Part shown: piece by piece, positions 21,600 through 35,342 of the stretch
How positions within the stretch are numbered: position 1 is the first letter of the stretch
Layout of the letters: every line of letters starts with the position of its first letter
NCBI RefSeq assembly: GCF_949987535.1
Contig: NC_080064.1
Span: forward strand, 41,674,282 to 41,738,281
Reading direction: 5' to 3'
DNA: 64,000 bases
Origin: Balaenoptera acutorostrata
Lineage: Eukaryota; Chordata; Mammalia; Artiodactyla; Balaenopteridae
Translations under genes and position numbers: made by a program
Notes under the pieces: generated by a model
What the model was told of the DNA's origin: nothing
Seen by the model: only the letters and a program-made list of their open reading frames with translations
The model's database searches: none

Positions 21600-23719
21600 A
21601 AACAAAAATTTTATTAACCCAAATGAAGGCAGTAAAAGAACAACAGAGTAACAAGAAACAGAAGAGGCAGTAAGAAAATGAATACCAAGATATTTCATTT
21701 AAGTATAACATATCAATAATTACACTAAAATAGAACAAATATATAAATAAACATTCCGATGAAAAGCAGACATTGCTAGATTGGAATAAAAAGCCAGATC
21801 CAAAAGACAAAAATAGTCCGAAATTAAAATAATTTTTAATTTTTCCTTCTTTCACCTATGAAAAAGGAGTGATCCATATTTAGACATAATCAAACTGTCA
21901 AAAGTCAAAGACCAAAAAACTCTTGAACACAGCAACAAACATCATAGCAACTCATTATGTTCAAGGAATCCTCAGTAAGATTAACAACTGAGTTCTCATC
22001 AGAAACATGGAAGTCAGAAAGCAGAGGGATAACATATTCAAAGTGCTGGAAGAAAATATTTGATAGGTAGCAGAAATACTCTTCAAAAATGAAGACATTA
22101 AGACATTAACAGATAATCATACCTGCCCTACAAGAAAAACTAAAGTATGTCCTTCTAGCTGAAATGAAAGAACATTAGAAAATAACTGAAATCCACATGA
22201 AGAAATAAAGAGCAACAGTAAATGTAACTAGATAGGTAAATATAAAAGACAGTATAAACATATTTTATGTCTCTACATATTTTTTTCTCCTACATATAGA
22301 AGACAACCACACAAAGCAGTAATTATAAACCTGCATGCAGTGTACATAATGTATTCAGATGTATCTTATATGACAATAAATATATATGTATATTATTGAA
22401 ATTAAGTTGAAATTAATTCAAACTAGATTGCTATCAATTAAATTATATTCATTGCAATCCCTAGGACAACCATTAAGAAAAGAAAATTTAAAATACAGTA
22501 AAATCAATAAGAGGGGAATTAAACAGTACACTAGATAATACTTATCTAACACAATAGAAGGCAGTTATGGAGGAATAAATAGGGAGGGAGGCATAAACCA
22601 CTTAAAGGCAATAGCAAAATGATCTTGGCTTATCAGTAATTACAATAAATGTAAGTGGATTAAACACTCCAATTAGAAGGCAGTATATGTCAGAATGATT
22701 TTTTTTTTTTAGTGAGCCAACTATATGCTGTCTACAAGAGATGTATTTGAGATACAAACACACAAATAGGTTGAAAGTAGAAGGAAGGAAAATAATATAC
22801 CAAACAAAGCAAAACTGAGCTGGAATGCCTATGTATACTATCAGAAAAATTGACTTTAAGACAAAAATTATTAGTACACACAAAGAAGGATATTTTATAA
22901 TGTAGAAAGGGCAATTCATTAAGAAGATATAGCAATTACAAATATCAATGCACCTAACAAGAGTGTCCCAAAACAAATAACACAGAAACAGTCAGAATTA
23001 AAGGGACAAATAGACAAGTCAACAATAATAGCTGAAAACTTCAATATCCAACTTTATATAATGAATAGAACAACTAGAATATCAACAAGGAAATATAAGA
23101 ATTGAACAACACTAAAACAGCTAGATATATAGAACATTCTACTCAACAGTAAAATATACATTCTCCTCACGTTTACAGGTATATTTTTCAGAAAAGACTA
23201 AAACGTAGAGCATAAAACAAGTCTCAATAAATTTAACATGAAGGAACTCATGGAAAGTATGCTCTCCAAACAAAATAGAAGGAAATTAGAAATCAATAAC
23301 AGAAGAAAATTTAAGGAATTCAAAAACATGTAGAAATTAAACAACACTTTCCTAAATAACCAAGAGGGTGAAAAAGGAAATCAGAAAGGAATTTATAAAA
23401 TACCTTAGCATGAATGAAAACAAAGCTACTATCTATCAAAAGCTAAGGATGCGGGGCTTCCCTGGTGGCAGAGTGGTTGGGAATCCACCTGCAATGCAGG
23501 GGACATGCGTTTGAGCCCTGGTCCGGGAAGATCCCACATGCCGCGGAGCAGCTAAGCCCTCATGCCACAACTACTGCAGCCCGCGTGCCTAGAGCCCGTG
23601 CTCCACAACAAGAGAAGCCACCGCAATGAGAAGCCTGCGCACCTCAATGAAGAGTAGCCCCCACTCACTGCAACTAGAGAAAGCTCGCACATAGCAATGA
23701 AGACCCAATGCAGCCAAAA

Positions 23720-23763
<44 letters not shown>

Positions 23764-25143
23764 AAAAAAGCTAAGGATGCATAGAAAGCAGTATTACGCA
23801 GAAATATATAGCTGGATATGCTTATATTAAAAAAAGAAACATCTTAAAGAAATAATCTAATCTGCTAATATTTCACCTTTTGAAGCTTAAAAATAAAGCA
23901 AACTAAACCCAAAGAAGGCAGAATAAAGGAAATAATAAAGGATGGAAATAAACAAATAACAGAAAAACAGTAGAGAAAATCAATAAAACCAAAAATTGTT
24001 GTTTTATGTGATCAATAAAATAGACAAATCTTTATCTATATTGTCTAAGAAAAAAAGAGGACATTAGATGCATAAAATCAGGAATTAAATAGAGGACATA
24101 CTATGACCAATTGTATGCTAACAAATTAGATAACCTAGATGATATTAGGAAAATTCTGGGAAGACACAAACAAAACTGACTAAAGAAGAAATACTAATAT
24201 CTGTATAGACCAAAACAAAAATACTGATTTAATAATCAAAAAACTTATCACCAGGAAAAATCTAAGTGCAGATGTCTTCACTGGTAAATGCTACTAAACT
24301 TTTAAATGACAGTTAACACCAATCCTTAACAAGCTCCTCCCCAAAAATGAAGAAGAGAGAACACTTCCAAACTAATTCCTTGAGGCCAGGATTGTCTTGA
24401 TACTAAAATCAAAGACATCACATAAAAACTACACATCAATACCCTTTATGAATATTGACCCCAAAATCCTCAATGAAATACTAGCAAACCAAATCCAGCA
24501 ATATACGAAAATGACTGTACACAAGTGGGATTTAATGTTGAAATTCAATGAAATTCAAATGTTGGTTCAAGATATGAAAATCAATTTGTGCAATATACCA
24601 CATTACTAGAATAAAGGACAAAAATCACATGATCATCTCAATAGATGCAGAAAAAGCATTTCACAAAATTTGATACTTTTCATGAGAAAAAAACACTGGA
24701 AGACAAATGAACAGAAAGGAATTTTTAAAAATCCCACAGCTAATTAGCATTGTTAATGGTGCAGGGCTGAAAGTTTTTCACCCTAAGATCTGGGGTAGGA
24801 TAAGCATGTTTGCTCTCACCATTTCTGTTCAACATTGTAGTAGATATTCTAGCAAGGGCAAATAGGCAAGAAAAAGGGGAAAAAAGCATTCATATTTGAA
24901 AAGGAGAAGTAAAATTATATCTATTTGCTAATGATACAATCTTTTATATAGAAAATCCTAAGGAATGCATATACAAAAAACAATTTAAGCTAAAAAAGTA
25001 TTTCAGCAATGGTGCAGGATACAAGTCATACAAAAATTAAATGTATCTCTATGCAGTAGCATTGAATAAGCTCAAAATGAGATTTAAAAAACAATTCCAT
25101 TTATAATAGTATCACAAAAAATAAAATACTTAGGATAAATTTA
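21600..25143 (+). mobile_element. Old L1 (L1M), ORF1 end to RT
   Basis: Covers ORF1 C-terminal-like sequence at 21870-22150 and the ORF2 start at 22640 ('ataaatgtaagtggattaaa' gives INVSGLN). The RT region at 24640-25140 has FANDT at about 24920-24940, where younger copies have FADDM. Dense stops and indels. A CHR SINE lies inside at 23453-23765. Confidence 0.75.
23453..23765 (+). mobile_element. CHR-type SINE with (AAAT)n tail
   Basis: A GGGGCTTCCCTGGTGG-type head, B-box 'gtttgagccctggtccgg', and a tail with about ten AAAT/TAAA units at 23723-23763 (a microsatellite). Exact 15-bp target duplication AAAAGCTAAGGATGC at 23438-23452 and 23766-23780. Confidence 0.95.
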
Positions 25144-26570
25144 ACAAAAAGTGTTAAATAAACAAAGAATGCAAGGTTGTTTTAACATTTGAAAATCAAG
25201 CAATGTAATTCACCATTTTAACAATGAAAAGGAGAATAACCAATTGTTATTTCAATAGATACAGAAATAAACATTTGACAAAATCCAACATGCATTCATG
25301 TTAAAAAACAACTTTTCTCAAACTAAGAATAGTTGGAAATGTCCTGAAACTGATAAGTGGCATGCAATTAAAAAAAAAAAAAAAAAAACACTTATAGTTA
25401 ATAGCACACTTAATGGTGTAAGATTTTATTGCTTCTCCTTGAGATCAAGAATAAGAAAAGGATGTCCACTTTCACCACGTCTATTCAACATCATTATGAA
25501 GCACCAAACTGTTGCAATAATGCGAGAAAATCAAAAGGCATAAAAACTACAAAAGAAGAAATAAAAGTGTCCTTACTTACAGAAGATAATGTTTACACAG
25601 AAAATCTCAGAAAATCTACAAAACAACTGCTTGAACCTAGAAACAAATTTAGCAAGGTTACAGGATACAAAGTGAATATAAATACAAAATCAATTGTACC
25701 AGCAGCAAACAATTGTACTACCAGCAGGCAAATGGAAAATAAAAATTTGAGAATCCCATTCACAGTAACACTACAACCACAAACACCTAGAAATTAACCA
25801 CAGATGTCCAGGTCTTCTACACTAAAAATTACAAAATATTGCTGAAAGAATTTGAAGAATACCTAAATAAGTGGAAATATATGCCATATGTTCATGGATG
25901 AAAGACTAAAATTTGTTAAGATGGCATTTCTCTCAAATTGATGTATATAAATTCAATACAATGACAATCAAATCCCAGAAGTCTTTTTGTAGAAATTGAC
26001 TAGATTACTCTAGTTGTATTAGAAAATTCAAAGAACCTAGTATAATCAAAGCAATTTAATACAGAAAAAAGAGCAAAAACTGCTAAAAAGTTACAGTAAT
26101 CAAGACAGCTTGCTATTTCAAAAAGATAGATACATAGATCAATGGGACAGATTATAGAGTCCAGAAATAGACCTACACATATATAAGCAATTGACTTGCA
26201 AGGCAATTCAATGAGGAAATGAAAGTCTTTTCAACAAATGGTGCTGAAAATAAGCATCAACTCTTACTTAAAATCATATATAAAAATTAACTCAAAATGG
26301 ATCATAGATCTAAATGTAAAACCTAAAATTATAAAACTTGTAGAAGAAAACATAGGAGAAAAATTTTGTCGTCTTTGATTAGTAAACGTTTCTTATATAG
26401 AACACCAAAAACATGAAATATTAAAGAAAAAAATGATAAATTGGATTAAAAGATACTTTCATTTTTTGAAAGACACCATTAAGATATGAAAAGGGAAGCC
26501 ACAGACTGGGAGAAGATATCTGCCACCTCCACAAAGAACTCGTATCCAGAATATACAAAGATCAATACCT
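25144..26570 (+). mobile_element. Second old L1 fragment, RT to C-terminus
   Basis: Starts again at the RT fingers after the previous L1 has already passed its RT core. The frame 'PLSPRLFNIIM' at about 25465-25500 repeats what was read at 24800-24840. The thumb and C-terminal regions follow, ending near 26570 ('cgtatccagaatatacaaag'). It is a separate copy joined head to tail. Confidence 0.7.
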
Positions 26571-26639
26571 GATATAAAGTATAAATTTAAATAATTCTAC
26601 CTTCCTATTCTTAAAATTCAAGAACCTTAGAACAATCAC

Positions 26640-27400
26640 TCCTCTTAAAATATTGTTTCTTTCTCCCTAGTTGTTTTGAAGAACTTCTCTTTATCTATAG
26701 TATTCCGCAATTTCACTGTAACATATTGGGGAGAGAGATTTAAAGGATATGTTTTTACTTATTTTACTTATTTTTCAGGAGTTGTATTTACAATATGAAA
26801 GATTCAGGTCTTTCATAAGTCATTAGTTTGAATATTGCTTCTTGATTTTCTTCTGGAATTCCTCATCTTAATATGACTTAACTTCTCTTCTATAATTTCA
26901 TCTCTATACATCTCTGTGCTGCCTCAGTTCTGGCTTTTACTTCATTAATCTCTCTTCAGTGGTATCTAATTAGATATTTAACTCAACTTCAGAGTTTTTA
27001 ATGTCAATGATTATATATATTTCATTTTCAGGTGTTCTATTTGGTTCTTTTATAAACAAGTATAATCTCTTTTTATGATATGTTTTCTTTAGTTTATGAT
27101 TCTTCCCTTTATGGCTTTAATCATTTTAAACAAATGTGCTTATACCTTCTCTTTGGAAGTCCTTGGAGTTTAATCCTAGTATTTGTTGAGATTCTTATCT
27201 TCCATCCACTACATTGTTTCCTAGTGTGTTTTAAAATTTTTGTTTTTAAACTCACCTACATTGGAGCTTTACCTGTAAGAATCCCTGTGCTGATCCTTCT
27301 GGGAGGGCATGATCCTTCTGGGTTTTTGCAGTTTTACATTTGTTTCTTCCAGGCACTGCTGGAATATATCTAGCCTCTAACTACTTTTTATATAAAATTT
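26640..27400 (-). mobile_element. Old L1 5' region/ORF1, minus strand
   Basis: Plus-strand text such as 'ttaatctctcttcagtggta' and 'tgttctatttggttctttta' is the reverse of the old L1 ORF1 coiled-coil region. The open frame at 27080-27373 lies on the wrong strand and has no meaning of its own. 27401-27530 was not assigned. Confidence 0.6.
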
Positions 27401-27529
27401 TTATTTAAGGATAATGGCATTGCATCAAAAAAGATGTGGAAATTTTAAATGCAAAAAATGGTATAAAGCCACTGGCACAAATTTTAGGGAAGACTCTCTC
27501 TTCTGTTCTTATGTATTGAAAAGATCATA

Positions 27530-27720
27530 ACCCTAAGGTTGACGGACATAAACTTGAATCATAGCTCTGCCACTTAGTAATTTTAAGGCTTTGGGTAAAT
27601 CTCCAGCGTGCTCTAGACCTCAGTTTTCTTGTCTGTCAAAAGGAGATAAAAAAGATTTTATTCATACTATTCATATAAAGATTAAATGAGATCATGTATA
27701 TAACTACCTAGACAGTGCTT
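27530..27720 (+). repeat. MIR-family SINE
   Basis: 'aatcatagctctgccactta' then 'agattaaatgagatcatgta' in MIR order. Confidence 0.75.
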
Positions 27721-27802
27721 GAGCCCAAAATTATTGGAGTCATCCTTGCATCTTAATTTCATACTGAATAACTAATATATCAAGGAATCCTTTTAGGATC
27801 AT

Positions 27803-28140
27803 AAGAGACTACTACAAGCAACTATATGCCAATAAAAAGGACAACATAGAAGAAATGGACAAATTCTTAGAAAGGTACAACCTTCCAAGACAGAACTAAG
27901 AAAAAATAGAAAATATGAACAGACCAATCACAAGTACTGAAATTGAAACTGTGATTAAAAATCTTCCAACAAACAAAAGTCCAGGACTAGATGGCTTCAC
28001 AGGCGAATTCTATCAAACATTTAGAGAAGAGTTAACACCTATCTTTCTGAAGCTCTACCAAAAAACTGCAGAGGAAGGAACACTCCCAAGCTCATTTTAG
28101 GAGGCCACCATCACCCTGATACCAAAACCAAAGATATCAC

Positions 28141-28174
<34 letters not shown>

Positions 28175-30722
28175 TTACAGGCCAATATCACTGATGAACG
28201 TAGGCAAAAAATTCCTCAACAAAATACTAGCAAAGAGAATCCAACAACCCATTAAAAGGATGAAACACTGTAATCAAGTGGGATTTATCTCAGGGATGCA
28301 AGGATTCTTCAATACATGCAAATGAATCAATGTGACACACCACATTAACAATTTGAAGAATAAAAACCATATGATCATCTCAATAGATGCAGAAAAAACT
28401 TCTGACAAAATTCAACACAGATTTATGATAAAAACTCTCCAGAAAGTGGGCAAAGAGGGAACCCACCTCAATGTAATAAAGGCCACATACGACAAACCCA
28501 TAGCGAATATTATTCAAAATGGTGAAAAACTGAAAGCATTTCCTCGAGGATCACAAAAAAGACAAGGATATCCTCTCTTGCCACTTTTATTCAACAGAGT
28601 TTGGAGAGTCCTAGCCACAGCAATAAGAGAAGAAAAAGAAATAAAAGGAATCCAAACTGGAAAAGAGGAAGTAAAACTGTCACTGTTTGCAGATGAAATG
28701 ATACTATATATAGAAAATCCTAAATACACTACCAAAAAATTACTAGAGCTCAATGAATTTGGTAAAGTCTCAGGAAACAAAATTAATACACAGAAATTTC
28801 TTGCATTCCTATACACTAACACTGAAAGATCAGAAAGAGAAATTAAGAAAACAATTCCATTTACCACTGAATCAAAAAGAAAAAAATACATAGGAATAAA
28901 CTTACCTAAGGAGGCAAAAGACCTATAGCCATAAAACTATAAGACACTGATAAAAGAAATCAAAGATGACACAAACAGATGGAGACATATACCATGCTCT
29001 TGGATTGGAAGAATTAATATTATCAAAATGACTATATTAACCAAAGCAATCTACAGATTCAATGCAATTCCTACCTAACTTCCAATGGCATTTTTACAGA
29101 ATTACAACAAAAAATTTTACAATTTTCTTGGAAATACAAAAGACCACGAATAGCCAAAGCAATCTTGAGAAAGAAAAACAGAGCTGGAGGAATCGGGCTC
29201 CCTAACTTCAGACTATATTATAAAGCTACAGTCACCAAAACACTATGGTGCTGGCACAAAAACAGAAATATAGATAAAAGGAATAGGATAGAAAGCCCAG
29301 AGATAAACACACACACCTGTGGTCACTATGACAAAGGAGGCAAGAATATACAATGGGAAAAGGCAGCTTCTTCAATAAGTGGTGCTTGGAAAGCTGGACA
29401 GCTACATGTAAAAGAATGAAATTAGAACACTCCCTAACACCATACACAAAAATAAACTCCAAATGGATTAATAATCTTAATGTAAAGACAGATACTGTAA
29501 AACTGTTAAAGGAAAACATAGGAAGAACACTCTCTGACATAAATCACAGTAAGATCTTTTTTGATCCACCTCCTAGAGTAAAAATAAACAAATGGGACCT
29601 AGTTAAACTTAAATGCTTTTGCACAGCAAAGTAAACCACTAACAAAATGAAAAGACAACCCTCAGACTGGGAGAAAATATTTGCAAACAAAGCAACCGAC
29701 AAGGGATTAATCTCCAAAACAGCTCATGCAGCTCAATATCGAAAAATAAAAACAACAACCTAATCAAAAAATGGGGGGAAGATCTAAATAGACATTTCTC
29801 CAAAGAAGGCCTACAGATGACCAAAAAGCACATGAAAAAATGCTCAACATAACTAATTATTAGAGAAATTCCAATCAAAACTACAATGAGGTATCACCTC
29901 ACACCAGTCAGAATGGCCATCATCAAAAAATCTACAAAAAGGGCTTCCCTGGTGGTGCAGTCATTGAGAATCTGCCTGCCAATGCAGGGGACACGGGTTC
30001 GAGCCCTGGTCTGGGAGGATCCCACATGCCATGGAGCAACTGGGCCCATGAGCCACAATTACTGAGCCTGCGCCTCTGGAGCCTGTGCTCCGTGACAAGC
30101 GAGGCCACGACAGTGAGAGGCCCGCGCACCACAATGAAGAGTGGCCCCCGCTTGCCACAACTGGAGAAAGCCCTCACACAGAAACGAAGACCCAACACAG
30201 CCATAAATAAATAAATTTATTAAAAAAAAATCTACAAAAAATAAATGCTGGATACAGTGTGGAGAAAAGGGAACCCTCCTACACTGTTGGTGGAAATGTA
30301 AGTTGGTACAGCCACTATGGAGAACAGTATGGAGGCTCCTTAAAAAACTAAAAGCGGAGCTACCATATTATCCAATAATCCCACTACTGGGCATATACAC
30401 AGAGAAAACCATAATTTGAAAAGACACATGCACCCCTATGTTCACTGTAGCACTATTTACAATAGCCAGGACATGGAAGCAACCTAAATGTCCATCAACA
30501 GAGGAATGGGTAAAGCAGATGTGGTACATATGTACAATGGAATATTACTCAGCCATAAAAAAGAACAAAATAATGCCATTTGCAGCAACATGGATGGACC
30601 CAGAGATTGTCATACTGAGTGAAGTAAGTCAGACACAGAAAGACAAATATCATATAATATTGCTTATATGTGGAATCTTAAAAAAAATGGTACAAATGAA
30701 CTTATTTACAAAACAGAGATAG
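27803..30722 (+). pseudogene. L1-E ORF2 remnant (RT and C-terminus)
   Basis: Pieces read [39 protein letters not shown] and [16 protein letters not shown]. The catalytic FADD reads FADE because codon 28694-28696 is GAA, so the RT would be impaired even if the frame were whole. Frame breaks include TAG at 28098-28100 and a poly(A)-like slip at 28140-28155. The SINE splits the zinc-knuckle region. Confidence 0.92.
29941..30224 (+). mobile_element. CHR-type SINE inside L1-E
   Basis: Starts GGCTTCCCTGGTGGTGCAG, with B-box GGTTCGAGCCC and a tail of AAATAAATAAATTTATT. Exact 16-bp target duplication (AAAAAATCTACAAAAA) at 29925-29940 and 30225-30240. It is younger than L1-E, and its GC-rich text breaks the AT-rich ORF2. 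Confidence 0.96.
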
Positions 30723-31169
30723 AGTCACAGATGTAGAAAACAAACTTATGGTTACTGGGGGGAGAAGGGGGGACAAACTGGGAGATTGGGATTGACACAT
30801 ACACACTACTATATATAAAATAGGTAACTAATAAGGACCTACTGTATAGCACAGGGAATTCTACTCAATACTCTGTAATGACCTATATGGGAAAACAATC
30901 TAAATAAGAGTGAATATAGGTATATGTATAACTGATTCAGTTTGCTGTACTCCTGAAACTAACACAACATTGTAAACCAACTATACTCCAATAAAAATAT
31001 TTTTAAAAGACAAGGGTTAGTTGTTATTCATATCTATGGTGAAGATACCAGTATCTCTTTGGTCATTCAATTTGAAACAGCATACTCTGTAAGAGGAAGG
31101 CCATACTTATGTAATGATTAAAGGATGTTCCAGCATACAAAAAGAAAGGAATCCTTTCAAATAGATCTA

Positions 31170-31890
31170 GAATCCAACTACTTCTCACTACCTCCACAGA
31201 TATCACCTTGATCCAAGCCACTATCTTCTCCCACCTGGACTATTCCTAACTAGTCTACTTGTTTGCCCTGCTATATTCTATTCTCAACAAAATCACCAAA
31301 GTAATCTTTCCAAAACATGAGAGATCATGTTGCACCTTGTTCAAAACCCTCAAGAGGTTTAGCATTTCATTCAGAGTAAAACACAAAGTTTTTTAAAGAT
31401 CCTATATGATCTATTTCCCTTTCACCTGTCTGATTTCACCTCCTACTATTCTCACACAACTTGGCCTCCTTGCTATTTCTCTTATAATTTAGGCACACCT
31501 CAACTTTATGGGATTTGCAAAGGCTACTATGTCTTCCTAAAATTCTCTTTCTCCACATCTCCACATCTCCACATGGGTGACTCCTAAACCTTCTTCAAGT
31601 TGTTGCTCAAATCTCACCTCTTCAATGAGGCCAATCTGACCACCATAAATATTGCAAACTTTCCCCACATTTCTGATTCCTGTCACCTGCCCTAATTTTC
31701 CTACAACACTCAACACGTTCAAGCATACCATAAGAATTACTTATTTACTATAAGGATTGTTTATTTCTGCCCCCTCTGGTAAGAATGTAAGATCCAGAAT
31801 ATTTTCGTTTGTTTTTGTTGTATCCCCAACACCTGTCACAGTGTCCAGCTGAAACTAGGTAATAAATAAATATCTGTTAAATGAATATAT
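31170..31890 (+). mobile_element. L2 LINE, 3' part
   Basis: Follows L2 order: 'cacctggactattcctaact', 'gagatcatgttgcaccttgt', 'acccctcaagaggtttagca'-like text, 'gtttttgttgtatccccaac' and 'aataaatatctgttaaatga' at the end. An old, inactive LINE. The region 31537-31731 is a chance open frame on the other strand. Confidence 0.85.
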
Positions 31891-31954
31891 AAATAAAGGC
31901 AAACTCCCAAAGTTTTTAAGTAATATAAATCACAAAGTCATTGTGGCAACACTT

Positions 31955-32135
31955 TCAAGGTCTATTCCATTCCAGACCCTGTGCTGGGCACTGGAAATAC
32001 AAAGATGAAGTCAGTCCCCATCTTCATGGAGCTTATAGTCAAGCTGAAGCAGTGATCCACACAAGTGGATTATTTCAATTTAAAGCATCAAGTGCTATGA
32101 CAGAGAACTTCCCAGAGGAAATCATAAAATGCTGT
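31955..32135 (+). repeat. Ancient interspersed repeat, family not named
   Basis: 'gaccctgtgctgggcactgg' with 'catggagcttatagtcaagc' is a text common in mammalian genomes as an old repeat. The same family seems to recur at 39760-40300, 59450-60080, 60780-60900 and 61740-61930. I cannot name it safely. Confidence 0.55.
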
Positions 32136-33452
32136 GCAAAAGGAAGTTATTGTTATAAACCTAACCAGAAACATAAACTCGTCAAAAAGAAAAGCCACAG
32201 GAATCGGCAAAAATGGATCTTTAAAATTGTAAAATTTATTTTATTTTTCTGTGTTTGTCCATTGAAAGTTATTTTGAGAATTCAATCAACTTAAATAGCA
32301 TATGTTCTTGCCCTTTAAATGTTGGCTTATTTTCTTTATATAAATCAAGTTAAAAAGTGCAGTTGATTTTCCAGAATAATAAGGTGCTTATTTCTCCTGT
32401 TTTTTTTTTTTTGCTATATTTTCTCCTTTATTCCAGGAATACAAAAAGTTCCCCGCCCCCCGCAAAAAAAAAAAATCCTCTCTCCACAGAGAAATATGTA
32501 AACTTTGTTTCCAAAAAAGAAAAAATAATGGTATGTAAAAAAATGTATTTTTCTGCTTTCTAAAATGCTGTTTTACTTATCTATATTTTCTTCTGATCTC
32601 TTATCTGACCCAAGGCATTTTAAACTGAAAACTATCTGAAAGTATCTAGGAAGTAGACAAGGAACAACATGTAACTGATATTCTGAACTTAAATGCCCAC
32701 TGGAAATGGGGAATTGGGATTCAGGGTGTCCTAGCAACTGACACTCTGCAGCCTACTTCAGTTCAATGATCTCTTGAAGAAGGAAACCCAAATCATACAA
32801 GTGACTATCTTTGGAAGATAAAATTCAAATGAGAAGCCCCTGGAAATAAAGAAGGAAAAAAAAAAAAAGAACCCCATTATGCTGGAAAATTAGCAGAGGT
32901 CATATGACTTTCCCATCCTATCCAGCCAATTAACTTCCAAAATATTACCTTCAACAGAAAAGTAACCACAATGATTCAACTATAGTCAGGTGGGGAAGAT
33001 TCTCTCGGGGAAAACAAAGTGCTCACCCATGTGAGAGAAATTACCTCTTTCTGGCTATCATTTAGAGCCCTGGATAGAACAATTTACCAAATGGTGCCTC
33101 CTTCTCTGAAGGAGTTAATATTCCCTCCTCAGTAAATCCACTTCTCCTGGGAACATGTATGTGATCTCGGCTCACCATAAAAAAAGAGGTTTTCAAAGCT
33201 CTGCATTTGCCTGATCAAAAGACTAGGAAGGCAATGTAACAAAAACCAATGTAGTCATCTTATATCATTGTTGTATTGCAGCCTGTACGATTAAGTAGTA
33301 ACCAACAATGCAGAATCATAATTAGCCCTTCCTCCAGAAAAGGCTGAAAGTAAGAGAAAACTTGAAAAATGCATATTATTGCAAAAATGTCCTCAGAAAT
33401 ACATACTGTCTAAAAATAAAACCAAAAGGAATACTGACCCCAAAAAGCTCTC
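32136..33452. other. Unassigned intron
   Basis: No repeat or gene recognised in 1.3 kb apart from homopolymer runs (T at 32399-32413, A at 32464-32475 and 32857-32868). It may be unique sequence. Confidence 0.5.
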
Positions 33453-34372
33453 CAGAGACTGGTTCAAGATGGTGGAGTAGAAGGACCTGCACTCACTCCC
33501 TCTTGTGAAAGCAGCAGAATCACAACTAACTGCTGAACAATCATCAACAGGAAGACACTGGAACTCACCAAGAAAGATACCTCACATCCAAAGAAAGGAG
33601 AAGCTGCAATGACATGGTAGGAAGGGGACAATCACAATAAAATCAAATCCCATAACTGCTGGGTGGGTGACTCACAAACTGGAAAACAATTATACCACAG
33701 AAGTCCACCCACTGGAGTGAAGATTTGAGCCCCACATCAGGCTTCCCAGCCTGGAGGTCTGGCAATGAGAGGAGGAATTCCCAGATAATCAAACTTTGAA
33801 GTCTAGCAGGATTTGACTGCAGGACTTCAACAGGTCTGGAGGAAAGAGAGACTCCACTCTTGGAGGGAACACACAAAGTCATGGGCGTATCAGGACCCAA
33901 GGGGAAGGAGCAGTGACCCCATAGGAGACTAAACCAGACCTACCTGATAGTATTGGAGGGTCTCCTGCAGAGGCGGGGGGTGGCTGTGGCTCACCGCGGG
34001 GACAAGGACACTGGCAGAAGCTCTGGGAAGTACTGCTTGGTGTGAGCCCTCACAGAGTCTACCATTAGCCCCACCAAAGGGCCTGTAGGCTCCAAGGCTG
34101 GGTTGCCTCAGGCCAAACAACCAACAGGGAGGGAACTCAGCCCCACACATCAGCAGACAGACAGGCTAAAGTTTTACTGAGCTCTGCCACCAAAACAACA
34201 CCCACCTCTACCCACCACCAGTCCCTTCCATCATGAAGCTTGGACAAGCCTCCTAGATAGCCTCATCCACCAGAGGGCAGACAGCAGAAGCAAGAAGAAC
34301 TACAATCCTGCAGCCCATGGAAAAAAAAAACACATTTGCAAAAAGATAGGCAAAAGGAAAAGGCAGAGGACT
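33453..34372 (+). promoter_or_regulatory. L1-B 5'UTR
   Basis: CAAGATGGTGG at 33465-33475 is a YY1-like box with one change from L1-A. The UTR is less CpG-rich. Antisense frames here (33643-33900) do not resemble the antisense ORF shared by L1-A and L1-C. Confidence 0.75.
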
Positions 34373-35284
34373 ATGCACCAGATGAAGGAACAAGATAAAA
34401 CCCCAGAAAAACAACTAAATGAAGTGGAGGTAGGCAACCTTCCAGAAAAAGAATTCAGAATAATGATAGTGAAGATGATCCAGGACCTTGGAAAAAGAAT
34501 GGAGGCAAAGATCAAGCAGATGCAAGAAATGTTTAACAAAAACCTAGAAGAATTAAAGAACAAACACCTAGAAGAATTAAAGAACAAACAAAGAGAGACA
34601 AACAACACAATGACTGAAACGAAAATTACACTAGAAGGAATCAAGAGGAGAATAACTGAGGCAGAAGAACGGATAAGTAAACTGGAAGACAGAATGGTGG
34701 AATTTACTGCCATGGAACAGAATAAAGAAAAAAGAATGAAAAGAAATGAAGACAGATTAAGAGACCTCTGGGACAATATTAAATGCACCAATATTCACAT
34801 TATAGGGGTCCCAGAAGGAGAAGAGAGAGAGAAAGGACCCAAGAAAATATTTGAAGAGATTATGATTGAAAACTACCCTAACATGGGAAAGGAAATAGCC
34901 ACCCAAGTCGAGGAAGCACACAGAGTCCCAGGCAGTATAAACCCAAAGAGAAACAGACCGAGACACATAGTAATCAAACTGACAAAACTTAAGGCCAAAG
35001 AAAAATTATTAAAAGTAACAAGGGAAAAATGACAAGTAACATACAAGGGAACTCCCATAACATTAACAGCTGATTTCTCAGCAGAAACTCTACAAGCAAG
35101 AAGGGAGTGGCACGATATATTTAAAGTGATAAAAGGGAAGAATCTACAACCAATATTACTCTACCTGACAGGAATCTCATTCACATTCAAAGGAGAAATC
35201 AAAAGCTTTACAGACAAGCAAAACCTAAGAGACTTCAGCACCACCAAACCAGCTCTACAACAAATGCTAAAGGAACTTCTCTAA
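34373..35284 (+). pseudogene. L1-B ORF1, one nonsense codon
   Basis: Starts MHQMKEQDKTPE; an earlier ATG as in L1-A is not seen in frame. The coiled coil contains a perfect 24-nt tandem repeat (34542-34565 and 34566-34589), giving the octad LEELKNKH twice. The RRM/CTD follows with IHIIGVPEGE and RPRHIVIKLTK. TGA at 35030-35032 is the only break, and the frame is then open to TAA at 35282-35284. Confidence 0.92.
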
Positions 35285-35342
35285 GTGGGAAACAAAAGAG
35301 AAGGAAAAGACCTACAGAAAGAAACCTCAAACAGTTAAGAAA

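Larger units (their letters stand above)
27797..31005 (+). mobile_element. L1-E, 5'-truncated L1
   Basis: Begins inside ORF2 just before the RT ('agagactactacaagcaact') and runs to a short-type 3'UTR ending 'ctatactccaataaaaatat'. AATAAA is near 30990. Several nonsense codons and small indels. A CHR SINE lies inside at 29941-30224. No clear target duplication. Confidence 0.93.

Noticed and set aside
27080..27373. 97-codon hydrophobic open frame on the plus strand
   Set aside because: It is the reverse complement of old L1 ORF1/5' text; composition explains the hydrophobic look.
31941..32294. 117-codon open frame
   Set aside because: It lies over an ancient repeat and low-complexity sequence, and no domain or splice signal supports it.
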